Shown here in pieces: positions 15,935-24,881 of a stretch of 64,000 bases of DNA. Source of the stretch: Gordoniibacillus chartarius (lineage in GTDB: Bacteria > Bacillota > Bacilli > Paenibacillales > NBRC-103111); contig NZ_JBHLWN010000012.1 in the NCBI RefSeq assembly GCF_042432825.1, positions 1 through 64,000 on the forward strand. Direction: 5' to 3'. Below the pieces are notes generated by a model that was not told the DNA's origin, made no database searches, and worked only from the letters and a program-made list of their open reading frames with translations. The position numbers were made by a program, and so were the translations under genes. Within the stretch, counting starts at the first letter, position 1; each line of letters begins with the position of its first letter.

Positions 15935-17230
15935 ATGAAAGTCAGGTTTATACATGCGGCGGATTTGCATGTCGACAGTCCGTTCCGGGGCATGACCGAG
16001 CTGCCGGCGGCGATCAGGGAGCGCGTACGCGAGTCGACGTTCCGCGCGCTCGATGCGCTGGTTGAGCTGGCGCTGCGGGAACGGGTCGATTTCGTTGTCA
16101 TCGGCGGCGATGTGTACGATGCGGCGGATCGTTCGCTGCGCGCGCAGCTGCGGCTGCAGAAGGCGTTCGGCAGGCTGGCGGCCGGCGGCGTGCCGGTGTT
16201 TGCCGCACACGGCAACCATGACCCTCTGGACGGGCGGGGAGCGCGGCTCGACTGGCCGGAAGGGGTGCGGTTCTTCGCCGCGGATCGGGTGGAGACATTC
16301 CGGGTCGAAGTGCCCGGGCGGGGCGTCGTGGCTGAAATTCACGGACAGTCGTTCGCAGCGGCGGCGGTTCGCGACAATTTGGCGCTCGGCTTTCGCGGAC
16401 TGGAGCGCACGGAAGGCGTGTTTCAGGTGGCGGTGCTGCATGCGAATGTGGACGGCGACGAGGGGCACGACAATTATGCCCCATGCTCGCTTCGCGATTT
16501 GGTCGAGAGCGGCATCGACTACTGGGCGCTTGGGCATATCCACTCGAGACGAGTGCTGCACGAGCGGCCGTGGGTCGTTTACCCCGGCAATACGCAGGGC
16601 CGAAGCGTGCGGGAAACCGGTGCCAAGGGCTGCTATCTCGTAGAGGCGGCGGACGGCAGCGTGGACGTTCGATTGACGTTCCATGAGCTTGATGACGTGC
16701 GCTGGGCGGTGGAGCGGGTGCCGATCGGCGGTCTCTCCGGGGAACAAGAGCTGCTGGGCGAATTGGCGCAAACGATCGAAAGCGTGCGGCTGGCGGCGGG
16801 AGGAAGGCCGGCGATGGTGCGGCTTATCTTGGAAGGACGGGGGACGCTCCATGACGTTCTGCGGAGGAGCCGCACGCTGGAGGAGCTGGCCGGCATGCTG
16901 CGGGAAGAGGCGCAGGCAGAGCTTGCCGCCGGCCGGGACGATTGGGTTTGGGTCGAATCGGTGGAAGCTCGCACGTCCGGGGCGGTCGATGTGGAGTCGC
17001 TGCTTGCGCAGCCGAGCTTTCTCGGCGAGCTGCTGCGGCAAGGGAAGGAGCTGCGCGAGCGGCCGGCGGAGCTGGAGGCGTTTGCCGCCGAGGCTGCGGC
17101 GGAGCTGCAGAGCGTTATCGGCCGGCGGCTGAACGAGACGTGGCTGCAGCAGAGGCAGGAGGAGCTGCTGCGCCGGGCCGAACAGCGGATTATCGACGCC
17201 CTCGGCGGTACCGGAGGTGGAGACCTATGA
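15935..17230 (+). CDS. yhaO: DNA repair metallophosphoesterase, SbcD/YhaO type
   Basis: A 431-residue Mre11/SbcD-like nuclease. The metal-binding motifs are present: IHAADLHVDSPF at the N-terminus, VIGGDVYDAADR, FAAHGNHD, VAVLHAN and LGHIHSR. Family members cut DNA ends and hairpins together with an ATPase partner. The partner gene yhaN overlaps by four bases (ATGA), as in the Bacillus yhaO-yhaN pair. The start at 15935 is chosen because the conserved MKVRFIHAADLH begins there. A LexA-like box over the promoter suggests damage induction. No yhaM follows. Confidence 0.9.
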   Translation: MKVRFIHAADLHVDSPFRGMTELPAAIRERVRESTFRALDALVELALRERVDFVVIGGDVYDAADRSLRAQLRLQKAFGRLAAGGVPVFAAHGNHDPLDGRGARLDWPEGVRFFAADRVETFRVEVPGRGVVAEIHGQSFAAAAVRDNLALGFRGLERTEGVFQVAVLHANVDGDEGHDNYAPCSLRDLVESGIDYWALGHIHSRRVLHERPWVVYPGNTQGRSVRETGAKGCYLVEAADGSVDVRLTFHELDDVRWAVERVPIGGLSGEQELLGELAQTIESVRLAAGGRPAMVRLILEGRGTLHDVLRRSRTLEELAGMLREEAQAELAAGRDDWVWVESVEARTSGAVDVESLLAQPSFLGELLRQGKELRERPAELEAFAAEAAAELQSVIGRRLNETWLQQRQEELLRRAEQRIIDALGGTGGGDL

Positions 17231-20200
17231 GAATCGTACGGCTGCAGATCGACGGTTTCGGTGCTCTGCGTGACGTTCGCCTGGACATGAGCGGTCCGCT
17301 GACGGTCGTCTACGGCCGCAACGAGGCGGGAAAGAGCACGGTCATGAATTTTGTCCGCTATGTGCTGTTCGGCTTTCCGCCCCGGGGCGGCGGCATGCGC
17401 TATGAGCCCGCCGCCGGCGGCGCTTATGGCGGTGCGCTGACCCTTGCGGACGGCAGCGGGCGGCTGGTCCGGGTCGAGCGTTATGAACGGGCCGGCCGGG
17501 GGATGTCGGGAACCGGCGTACGCGTGTCGCTGCAGGACGGGACGGAAGGCGGGGAAGCGCTGCTGAAGACTATGCTCGGCGGCATCAGCGCCGAGCTGTA
17601 CCGCAGCCTGTTCGCGTTCGGGCTCGGCGAGCTGCAGGAGCTGCGTACGCTGCAGACGGACGAGGTTGCGAGCTTCTTGTACGGCGCGGGGTTCGGCGCC
17701 GACGGCGCGGCGATCCGCGAAGCCGAGAAGCGGCTGCTGCAGCGGATGGACGAGCTGTTCCGGCCGCGCGGCCGCAATCAGCCGATCGCCGTGACGGTGA
17801 AGGCGATCGATGAGATCGATGCGGCGCTGCGCCGCAGCCGCGAGGAGCTGCCGCGCTATGAGGCGCTGCGGCGCGAATCGGCTGCGCTGGACGAGGCGCT
17901 GGCGCAGCTGGCCTCGCGCAGCGCGGAGGCGCGCGGGCGGGCGGAGCGGCTCGCGCTGTTCGTGAAAGCGCGGCCGACGTGGCTCGCGCTGCGGGCGATC
18001 GAGCGGGAATGGGCGGCGCTGCCGGCATTCCCGGCGTTTCCCGAGGCGGCGGTCTCCCGGTGGGAGACGCTTGCCGCCGAGCGGGAGGCGCTCCTCGCGC
18101 AGCGGGAGCGCTTGGAGCTGCGCCGCAGCCGCGTGCGCGAGCGGCTGGAGGCGCTGGCGCCGGCAGCCGCGGACGATGCGGCGAGGGCGCAGCTGCTGGC
18201 GCTGCTGGAGCGGGCACCGCGGCGCGAGCAGGCGGAGCGCGAAGCGCAGCAGCTGCAGGGCGAGCGGCGCCAGCTCGGGCAGCGGCTGGATGCGCTGCTT
18301 CGCTCGCTGGGCGCGGACTGGCAGCCGGAGCGGCTGCGGAACACTCCGGTTACGGTAGACGGGCGCGAGACGGTTCGGCAGTTTCGCGAACGATTGGCGG
18401 CCGGATCGCAAGAGCGCGCCCGGCTTCAGGCGGAGCTGGAGCAGGCGGCGCAGCGGGAGGCGGAAGCCTCCGATGAGCTGCGGCAGGCCGCACTGGAGCT
18501 GGAGTCATGGCGCCGCACAACCGAGTCCTCGTATCCTTGGGGCTTCGAACAGGATACCGCTTACGCCGGCATGACGGAGAAAGAAACGCCCGAGCAGCTG
18601 GCCAGAGCGATCCGGCGCGACTACGAGGAGTGGCGCAGACTGGATGCGGAGGCGGCGCATCTGCGCGATCGCGCTGCGGATGAGCGCCGGCACCGTGAAC
18701 AGCTTCTGCAGCGGACGAAAGCGGATGACGCCGCGCCGATGAAGAGGTACGCGCTGCCGGTGACAGTGCTGCTGCTCGGATTGGTTGCCGCGGCTTGGCT
18801 GGTCAGCCTCGACCGGCTCGCTGCCGCCGCTGCGATCTTCGTTGTGTTCGCCGCGGTGTCCGGGTTTCTGCTTCGTCCCGCAAGGCCGCAGCAGCGGAGG
18901 CGCATGCAGGCGGCGGACGAGCCCTTCGACGAGCGGCTGGCGGCGCTGACGGACGAGGCCCGCCGTCTGCAGCGCCGGTTGCTTGTGCTGGTGCAGCGAT
19001 TCACCGTTCCTGCGGAAACGGCCGCTTCGCTGGAAGCGCTTGAGGACGAGCGGCCGCCGTATCGCGGGGCTCACGCCTCCCGGGGCTCCGCGAACGCCTG
19101 GGAGCAGGCTCTCGTCTGGCTGGAGCAGTCGCTCGCCGAATGGGAGCAGCTTGCCGCCCAGTGGGCACGCGACCGTGACGCCTGGCTTCGCAGGCGCGAC
19201 CGCTGTGCCGCGCTTCAGACCGGAGCGGAACGCGCCGCGGAGCTGCGCAAGCAGGCTGAGCGCCGTTTGGCGGCGCTGACCGAGCGTGCTGCGCCGGAAC
19301 AAGCCGCTTGGCGGGAGTGGCTTGCGGCGATGCAGCTGCCTGCGGAGCTGTCCCCGGAAGCGGTGATGGAGCTGCTGCAGCTGGTAGAGCATGGACAGGA
19401 GCTGCTTGCCCGTCTCGACGAGCTGGATGCTCGCGGCCAAGCGCTTGCCGCCGAGCTTGACAGCTTTGACGCAGCTGTTCGATCCCGGCTTGTATTGGAG
19501 ACCGGCGAATCGCCGAACGCTGCGATCCGGCGCTGGAAGCGCGAAGACGAGGCGCTTCAGCTCCAGGAAGCCGAGCGGGAGCGCTTAAAGGCGGAGGAGG
19601 AAGGCTTGACGGCGGAGCTTGCCGAGCTTGCACCGCCCTGGTCCCGGCTGGAGCGCAGGGAGGCGGAGCTGCTGGCGGCAGCGGAGGCTGCAGACGAGCA
19701 GCAATTGCGTCTGCACGCGCGGCTTCACGAACGGAAGCTGCAGCTGGAGCAGGAACGCGTCACCGCTATAGCCGCCTTGGAAGCATGGATAGGCGGCGAT
19801 CCGCTGCAGCGTTTGAACGAGGTGCTTGAAGGTCGGGAAGAATCGGTGCTGGAGCGGGAACTGCAGCTGCTGCGCGATGAGCTGTCCGGCCTGGAGCAGG
19901 AGGATATGACGCTCCGGGACAAGCGCGGCCGCATCGCCGGCGAGCTGGAGCAGCTGGAGAGCAGCATCGAGCATGCCGACCGTATGCAGCGCCGTCAGGA
20001 GCTCTGCGCACAGCTTGAGCGGCAGGCGGCCGAGTGGACGGAGCTGGCGATGGCGGCCGCTTTATTCCGCCGTACGCGGCTTCTGTACGAACGGGACAAG
20101 CAGCCGTTCGTTCTGCAGCGGGCTTCCGAATTGTTCGATGCGATGACAGAAGGGCGCTATACGCGGATTGTTGCACCGATCGGGGAGCAGCGGCTTCTCG

Positions 20201-20496
20201 CGCTGCGGCCGGACGGCGAGACGGTAGACCCGGGGCGGCTCAGCCGCGGAACGGCGGAGCAGCTGTATTTGGCCATGCGCCTTGCCATCGCCGTAGAATA
20301 CGCGAAGGAGGCGGCTCCGCCGCTGCTGCTTGACGATATTTTGGTGAATTTCGACAGGAGCCGGATGATTCGAACGCTGGAGCTTCTTGAGGATACGGCC
20401 AAGTCCCACCATGTGCTTTTGTTTACGTGCCACGCGCATATTGTGGAGGAGGCACGCGCGGCATTGCCGAACCTGCAGGTCATCGACCTGAAATAA
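17227..20496 (+). CDS. yhaN: large AAA ATPase, SbcC/YhaN type
   Basis: A 1089-residue SMC/Rad50-like ATPase. Walker A is YGRNEAGKST (about residues 29-38). The C-terminal half of the nucleotide site has the ABC signature LSRGTAEQLYLAMRLA and Walker B LLLDDILVNF (about 1035-1050). In between are long coiled coils very rich in Glu, Arg, Ala and Leu. Unlike Rad50, the middle (about 505-550) has two hydrophobic helices, VTVLLLGLVAAAWLV and LAAAAAIFVVFAAVSGFLL, which could anchor the hinge in the membrane. It acts with YhaO. The high GC and repeated CTG/GAG codons leave many open frames on both strands; this frame is the real one. Confidence 0.9.
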   Translation: MRIVRLQIDGFGALRDVRLDMSGPLTVVYGRNEAGKSTVMNFVRYVLFGFPPRGGGMRYEPAAGGAYGGALTLADGSGRLVRVERYERAGRGMSGTGVRVSLQDGTEGGEALLKTMLGGISAELYRSLFAFGLGELQELRTLQTDEVASFLYGAGFGADGAAIREAEKRLLQRMDELFRPRGRNQPIAVTVKAIDEIDAALRRSREELPRYEALRRESAALDEALAQLASRSAEARGRAERLALFVKARPTWLALRAIEREWAALPAFPAFPEAAVSRWETLAAEREALLAQRERLELRRSRVRERLEALAPAAADDAARAQLLALLERAPRREQAEREAQQLQGERRQLGQRLDALLRSLGADWQPERLRNTPVTVDGRETVRQFRERLAAGSQERARLQAELEQAAQREAEASDELRQAALELESWRRTTESSYPWGFEQDTAYAGMTEKETPEQLARAIRRDYEEWRRLDAEAAHLRDRAADERRHREQLLQRTKADDAAPMKRYALPVTVLLLGLVAAAWLVSLDRLAAAAAIFVVFAAVSGFLLRPARPQQRRRMQAADEPFDERLAALTDEARRLQRRLLVLVQRFTVPAETAASLEALEDERPPYRGAHASRGSANAWEQALVWLEQSLAEWEQLAAQWARDRDAWLRRRDRCAALQTGAERAAELRKQAERRLAALTERAAPEQAAWREWLAAMQLPAELSPEAVMELLQLVEHGQELLARLDELDARGQALAAELDSFDAAVRSRLVLETGESPNAAIRRWKREDEALQLQEAERERLKAEEEGLTAELAELAPPWSRLERREAELLAAAEAADEQQLRLHARLHERKLQLEQERVTAIAALEAWIGGDPLQRLNEVLEGREESVLERELQLLRDELSGLEQEDMTLRDKRGRIAGELEQLESSIEHADRMQRRQELCAQLERQAAEWTELAMAAALFRRTRLLYERDKQPFVLQRASELFDAMTEGRYTRIVAPIGEQRLLALRPDGETVDPGRLSRGTAEQLYLAMRLAIAVEYAKEAAPPLLLDDILVNFDRSRMIRTLELLEDTAKSHHVLLFTCHAHIVEEARAALPNLQVIDLK

Positions 20497-20509
20497 AGGA
20501 GGATTTCTC

Positions 20510-20973
20510 GTGATTCCGCAACGGATCAGCTTGCTTACTCTTGGTGCCCAAAGCGTTCCGGCGCTGCGCGCCTTCTACAGCAAATTCGGATGGAGCGAAT
20601 CGGATTTCAGTTCCGACAATTATGCCGTGTTTCGGACAGCGGGCGTGATGCTTACGATATTTCCCATAGAAGAGCTTTATAAGGATATGGGGATGGACGC
20701 ATCAGCGGCAGCCGAGGAAGCTTTTGCGCCGCAGCCGCCTGCGCCAGCGGCATTCCGCGGCGTAACGCTGGCCATCAATGTGGACCGGCCGGAGCAGGTC
20801 GACAGTGTAATGGCGCACGCTCGCGACATCGGAGCTCGAGTTCTCCGAGAACCTAGCGACGCCTTCTGGGGCGGCAGAACCGGTACTTCGCCGACCCGGA
20901 ATTCAACGTATGGGAAGTTGACTGGAACCCGACCTCGGTATTCGATGAGCGCGGGGCGATGATTTCATTTTAG
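20510..20973 (+). pseudogene. VOC/glyoxalase-like gene with a frameshift
   Basis: The frame from GTG 20510 gives a VOC-superfamily start (RISLLTLGAQSVPALRAFYS, then FGWSESDFSS), but after FWGGRTG it switches to nonsense and ends at 20962. In the frame one base over, the expected VOC C-terminus continues: YFADPEFNVWEVDWNPTSVF and on to a stop at 20971-20973. One base is missing at about 20882-20883. The intact protein would be about 154 residues, a glyoxalase or dioxygenase-type metal protein. It is either a recent inactivating deletion or a sequencing error. The gene follows yhaN by 13 bases with AAAGGAGG. Confidence 0.8.
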
Positions 20974-20999
20974 GTAGAACGTTTGCTGTGTGGAAGACG

Positions 21000-21023
21000 A
21001 GGCCGCCTTCGGGCGGCCTATTT
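21000..21023 (+). terminator. terminator after the VOC gene
   Basis: AGGCCGCC pairs with GGCGGCCT around a TTCG tetraloop (21000-21019), followed by ATTT. Confidence 0.6.
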
Positions 21024-21233
21024 GGCGTTCCGTTATAGGAAAGAAGCAGGGGAAGGCGGTGTATATAGCGGTGAATAACCGAAAGCGGCAAAAGACGGGA
21101 ATCGGCTGCGCGTTCGTTTCCGGAGCATCTTCTGTGACATGGAGCCTGCCGTAACGAATAATGCTTTCCTTCCATGCCGCGATCGTCTACTATAGAGAAA
21201 TATAAGCGGACACGGAAGGATCGGACGAAGTCC

Positions 21234-21674
21234 ATGGATGACAAGCAGAAGCCGGGAAATCGGCCGCCGGGCGGCGATTCGCCCCGGGAAATTACATATC
21301 GGGTCGGCTGGAGCCGGGGAACCATTAAGCCGGTCTCCGGCAGCTCCGGCAGCAAACCATCGAACGCCGGAGAGAGTGAAACGAGTGAGCGAACAGATGC
21401 CGGCGAAGTGTCTGCTTCGACTGCTCCTCGTACACCTCCAGCGGGCCAAAGAGCCGATCCGGTCGTGCATACGGCGGCAATCCGACAGAAGCCGTTCACC
21501 TACCGCGGCATCGAGCGGGATCGGGACAGCATCGCGGAAAGAATCATATGGCGTCCGATGACGAAAGAACGGACCGGGACGCACCGTCTCATCACGGTGC
21601 TCCTCTGGGCCGCTCCGATCATTTCTTTTGCGCTGACCTATGCACTGGTCTTGGCGCTTACGCGTATTCCATAA
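21234..21674 (+). CDS. unknown single-pass membrane protein
   Basis: I do not recognise this 146-residue protein. The first 100 residues are hydrophilic and disordered-looking (rich in Ser, Pro, Gly, Arg). The C-terminus carries one membrane helix (LITVLLWAAPIISFALTYAL) ending almost at the last residue, so it looks tail-anchored with the basic region in the cytoplasm. I use ATG 21234; an in-frame ATG at 21174 is also possible. The next gene, also a small membrane protein of unknown function, begins 19 bases later, so the two probably form an operon. Confidence 0.6.
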   Translation: MDDKQKPGNRPPGGDSPREITYRVGWSRGTIKPVSGSSGSKPSNAGESETSERTDAGEVSASTAPRTPPAGQRADPVVHTAAIRQKPFTYRGIERDRDSIAERIIWRPMTKERTGTHRLITVLLWAAPIISFALTYALVLALTRIP

Positions 21675-21693
21675 CCGAAGGTGGAGCTATTCG

Positions 21694-22146
21694 ATGAATG
21701 AAATGGTGTTGGCCGTATTCGGCAGTGTACTCGGTGTGGCGGTAACCGCAGCGCTCATCTATACCGCATGGGCGGTCCGGCAGCTGGCCAATCAGCGCGG
21801 CGGCACGCCCGAAGCACAAACGGAAGCGGCGGCAAAGCTGTTCATGCACTGGAGCGCATTCGATGCGGCGGTGCTGGCGCTGTTCGGCTGCGGGACGCTG
21901 CTGCTGCTGGCCGATCTGCTCGGTGTGCTTCGCGACCGCGCCAGCTACCCGCTTTATCATTACGGGTACCTTCTATGCGGTGTTGTGTTTTCATTCCTCG
22001 GCATGGTGCTAATGGTGATTCGGCTGGCCATTGTGCTGCGCACGAGCCGGCTCATATCCGGGCAGCCGCCGTCAGCGCGGGGCGGAGCGCGCAGTGGGAC
22101 GCCAGACGAGCATGACGAGCCAGCTGATACTGACCAGACCGAATAG
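21694..22146 (+). CDS. unknown three-helix membrane protein
   Basis: An unrecognised 150-residue membrane protein with about three hydrophobic helices: residues about 5-27 (VLAVFGSVLGVAVTAALIYT), about 53-75 (FDAAVLALFGCGTLLLLADL) and about 90-115 (YLLCGVVFSFLGMVLMVIRL). A charged tail rich in Ser, Gly and Asp follows. GGTGGAGC precedes the ATG. Its last 75 bases overlap, tail to tail, the end of the minus-strand YkvI-like gene, so part of the hydrophilic C-terminus is antisense to YkvI coding sequence. Function unknown. Confidence 0.65.
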   Translation: MNEMVLAVFGSVLGVAVTAALIYTAWAVRQLANQRGGTPEAQTEAAAKLFMHWSAFDAAVLALFGCGTLLLLADLLGVLRDRASYPLYHYGYLLCGVVFSFLGMVLMVIRLAIVLRTSRLISGQPPSARGGARSGTPDEHDEPADTDQTE

Positions 22147-23130
22147 CGGATAAAGTGTCGTGAGCAGCGGCTTGAAGCCGAATTGTCCGCAGAAATACGA
22201 CAGCGTCAGTATAGCGACGATGATGACTTGCCGCGGCACGCGCATGTAGTTCTGAAGCTGAAGCGTGATGCCGTACACATTGGCGATGTAGGTCGTAAAG
22301 ATTTCGCCGTAGATGACGAAAATATATAGAAACTGCAGTGTTGTCCCGAACGGCCTGATCAAATGCGCCATTGGAATATCGAATTGGGCGATGCCCGGCA
22401 TTTGGGCGGCGAGCGCGATGTGTACGGCAAGCAGCAGCAGCCCGATCATGACGCCCCCGAGCAAACCGCCGGCGAGCAGCACGTTCCTATTGCGGATCGT
22501 TGCGCCGACGGGAACGAGCACGGCTTGTGCGGTTGCCAGATTGAAGGACACATAAAGGAACGGCGCAAGCCATATTCTGGTCATAGAGTGGTCCGTGGAC
22601 AAGTGCAGCCAGCTGTCGCCGCCGGGGCTGTTCAGCGTGTAAACGAGGAGCAGAACCGTAAACATGACCATGATCGGCACAACGATCGAATTGACATTCA
22701 TGATCGCGTTCATGCCCTTCACAATGACGAAATACGAAGCGAACAAGGTGACGAGCAAGCCGGTTTGAGGAGATAGATGCAGCTGCTCGGCGAACACAGA
22801 TCCGCTGGCGGCCAGCATGACGGACGTAATGCCGAACAGAACGATCAAGGAGAATATGGAGATCCAGTTACCGACACGCTGTCCGAACAGATGCCGGTTC
22901 AAATCTTCGTAAGACACGGCCTTGACGTCGTAAGCGAGCAGCATCATCTTGATCCCGAGCCAAACAAACAATATACTGGATAAGGCTATCGTGAACTCGG
23001 CCATCCAGCCGTACCTGGTGTAGAATTGCAAAATTTCTTGTCCTGAAGCGAAGCCCGCACCGACAATTGTCCCGACATATGTGAAGGCAACTTTGATTAT
23101 CGAACCTATTGACGATACCGAAGATTTCAC
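22072..23130 (-). CDS. YkvI-family membrane transporter
   Basis: A 352-residue protein with about ten membrane helices, of the YkvI family in the amino acid/sodium symporter-like (LeuT-fold) superfamily. The unwound first helix is typical: FTYVGTIVGAGFASGQEILQ. The GTG at 23130 is preferred, as AAGGTGGAG lies eight bases upstream; the frame is open to 23199. Substrate unknown, perhaps an amino acid. It is divergent from the DedA gene, and its 3' end overlaps the convergent membrane gene by 75 bases. Confidence 0.82.
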   Translation of the reverse strand: MKSSVSSIGSIIKVAFTYVGTIVGAGFASGQEILQFYTRYGWMAEFTIALSSILFVWLGIKMMLLAYDVKAVSYEDLNRHLFGQRVGNWISIFSLIVLFGITSVMLAASGSVFAEQLHLSPQTGLLVTLFASYFVIVKGMNAIMNVNSIVVPIMVMFTVLLLVYTLNSPGGDSWLHLSTDHSMTRIWLAPFLYVSFNLATAQAVLVPVGATIRNRNVLLAGGLLGGVMIGLLLLAVHIALAAQMPGIAQFDIPMAHLIRPFGTTLQFLYIFVIYGEIFTTYIANVYGITLQLQNYMRVPRQVIIVAILTLSYFCGQFGFKPLLTTLYPLFGLVSISWLVMLVWRPTARSAPR

Positions 23131-23252
23131 CGCACGGTCTCCACCTTTCGCTCTGCGAGCTGCGTTTAGTACAAGGTATGACCGAGTGGACAAGCGCATG
23201 CCTAATGGAGATCAAATCCCGTGTACAGGAGTGTGGCAAGGTGCAGCAAACG

Positions 23253-23852
23253 ATGTTGGATTTCTTGACGAACTACGGCTACATCGCCCTATACTTGCTC
23301 CTGGCCGCCGGTATTGTCGGCATTCCTGTACCGGATGAGACGCTGATGACCGTAGCCGGTTCCATGACGGCTACCGGAGGACCGCTGTCGTTCACATTGG
23401 CGATAACGGTCGCCTACGCCGGCTCGATGACGGGCATGCTGGTCAGCTATGTGCTAGGGCTCAAGGTCGGCAAGCCGTTTTTATTCAAATTCGGCAAATG
23501 GATCAAGCTAACCCCGCATCGGATCGAACGGGCGGAGACGTGGTTTCATAAATATGGGCTATGGGCCGTATTTTTCGGCTATTTTGTGCCGGGAATTCGC
23601 CACTTCACTTGCTATTTGGCGGGGGTCAGCGGGGTCAAATGGTGGAAATACGTGATGTATGCAGGGGCAGGCGGCTTCATTTGGTGCGCAACCTTTTTTA
23701 CGCTGGGGCATATTATCGGCGAGAATGCAGACGAGATGCTGCATGTCATTCATCGTTTTTTTGGCATTTGCATTTCGGTGATTGCGGTCATTGTGATCGT
23801 CTCTCTTTTCTTCTATATCCGTTACCGGCGGAACAAAGTCCCCCATTCGTGA
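23253..23852 (+). CDS. DedA-family membrane protein
   Basis: A 199-residue DedA/SNARE-associated family protein. It has the start FLTNYGYIALYLLLAAGIVGIPVPDE, the amphipathic re-entrant segment with Glu, the family motif FFGYFVPGIRHFTCYLAG (Arg and Gly conserved) and a C-terminal helix. Some DedA proteins are undecaprenyl-phosphate or phosphatidylethanolamine flippases; others maintain the proton motive force. I use ATG 23253 (AAGGTG nine bases upstream) rather than the open frame from 23109. It ends at a strong bidirectional terminator. Confidence 0.88.
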   Translation: MLDFLTNYGYIALYLLLAAGIVGIPVPDETLMTVAGSMTATGGPLSFTLAITVAYAGSMTGMLVSYVLGLKVGKPFLFKFGKWIKLTPHRIERAETWFHKYGLWAVFFGYFVPGIRHFTCYLAGVSGVKWWKYVMYAGAGGFIWCATFFTLGHIIGENADEMLHVIHRFFGICISVIAVIVIVSLFFYIRYRRNKVPHS

Positions 23853-23860
23853 CGTAAAAA

Positions 23861-23893
23861 AGCCGCTGAGGTGCACATTCACCTTCAGCGGCT
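23861..23893. terminator. bidirectional terminator
   Basis: AGCCGCTGA-type 13-bp stem with a single bulge between DedA (plus) and the lipoprotein gene (minus). A-rich on the left and T/A-rich on the right. Confidence 0.8.
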
Positions 23894-23897
23894 ATAT

Positions 23898-24665
23898 TTA
23901 TTTCGAGGCGAACAATTTGATTGACCGGATAAGCCCGCTCTTCGCGTCCAGGTCCAGCTTCAGCACCGTTCCCTGCGTACGGTAAGTCAGCACGACGGTG
24001 GAGCTCGTATCCGGCTTGCCTAACGCTTTCACGGCATCGTCAACGCTTTGTCCGATGCGCAGGCCGTGCAGTCCGGGGTCGATATCCGGCGAGTGCACGT
24101 CGACGAATTCGAGCCGGTTATCCTTATTGAAGCCTACGGAGAAATCGGCATATTCGTACACGGTAATCGGATCGGCATCGTCATCCATCGTGAATTTATT
24201 CTTCGCATTGCCCAGCTTGGCGAGGACTGCGTCGCGCTCCGTATGTAAGGTTAAACCGAGCAGCGTAGGATTTTCTTCCTTATATGCATCTTCCGCGTCG
24301 ACCTTCGGCTTCGGCTGGGCCGGAGCGGCTTGCGCCTCCGACTTGCCGACAGGCTTGCTCGGTTCGGCGGCAGGCAGATTGGGCGCGGCAGAAGGGGCGG
24401 CAGCAGGTGCGGCATACGAAACGGGCGGCTCAGTGGTCGAAGAGGAAATATGCATCGTATCTTTAGATACGACTGCATCTCTGCCCGATTCCGTTGGAGG
24501 AGCCGGGTAACCGCTGTTTCGGGTCGATCCGTAGCCGGGCGTTCCCTCCTGAGGACTGCTCAGCTCCGCAGGCTCGGCGGGCATCCGTCCGCAGCCTGCC
24601 AATGCCGCAATAATGAGCAAACCGGCAATATATCGATAGGCGACAACGGTCGCTTGTCGTTGCAT
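23898..24665 (-). CDS. lipoprotein with two tandem SmpA/YjgB-like repeats
   Basis: A 255-residue predicted lipoprotein. The signal peptide ends in a lipobox, LIIAALAGC (Cys about 25). A Pro/Ala/Ser-rich linker of about 100 residues follows, with KPKVDAEDAYKEENPT just before the fold. Two tandem repeats of about 55 residues come next, each opening with a GLTLHT/GLRIGQSVDDAVKALGK-type helix and ending in a beta strand pair. This two-repeat form resembles the DUF4309/YjgB and BamE-like folds of Bacillales cell-surface proteins. It should be anchored outside the membrane. Function unknown. Confidence 0.75.
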   Translation of the reverse strand: MQRQATVVAYRYIAGLLIIAALAGCGRMPAEPAELSSPQEGTPGYGSTRNSGYPAPPTESGRDAVVSKDTMHISSSTTEPPVSYAAPAAAPSAAPNLPAAEPSKPVGKSEAQAAPAQPKPKVDAEDAYKEENPTLLGLTLHTERDAVLAKLGNAKNKFTMDDDADPITVYEYADFSVGFNKDNRLEFVDVHSPDIDPGLHGLRIGQSVDDAVKALGKPDTSSTVVLTYRTQGTVLKLDLDAKSGLIRSIKLFASK

Positions 24666-24821
24666 AAGGCATTCTTCCTTTCCTATTTGTGGATGGCTTG
24701 GTTGGCAGCCTTTATCAATCTTAACGGTTCGTTTGGTTCACATCAAGTATTATCTATACATATAACGGCTTGAAATGGGGAAAAGTTACACTGGCAGGAA
24801 GCACCATTTTGAAAATAGGAC

Positions 24822-24851
24822 TTGAAACCTACTTGGTCATTGTGATACTTT
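24822..24851 (+). promoter_or_regulatory. xpt promoter
   Basis: TTGAAA (24822-24827) and TACTTT (24846-24851) are 18 bases apart. The transcript leader is only about 25 bases, too short for a purine riboswitch, and no canonical purine aptamer is visible upstream. Confidence 0.5.
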
Positions 24852-24881
24852 ACTGATAAATCTAAGGCGGGAGGTACCGGG

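Noticed and set aside
15881..18411. Large open frames on the minus strand opposite yhaO and yhaN
   Set aside because: Arg/Pro/Gln-rich shadow frames caused by high GC codon bias; no ribosome binding sites or domains.
16942..20496. Long frame starting inside yhaO and giving a 1184-residue protein
   Set aside because: The conserved ATPase N-terminus begins at 17227 with an ATGA overlap; the extra 95 residues are out-of-frame yhaO sequence.
24700..24881. purine riboswitch upstream of xpt
   Set aside because: The conserved TCTACC and CCGTAAA-type junction segments are missing and the best promoter leaves only a short leader.
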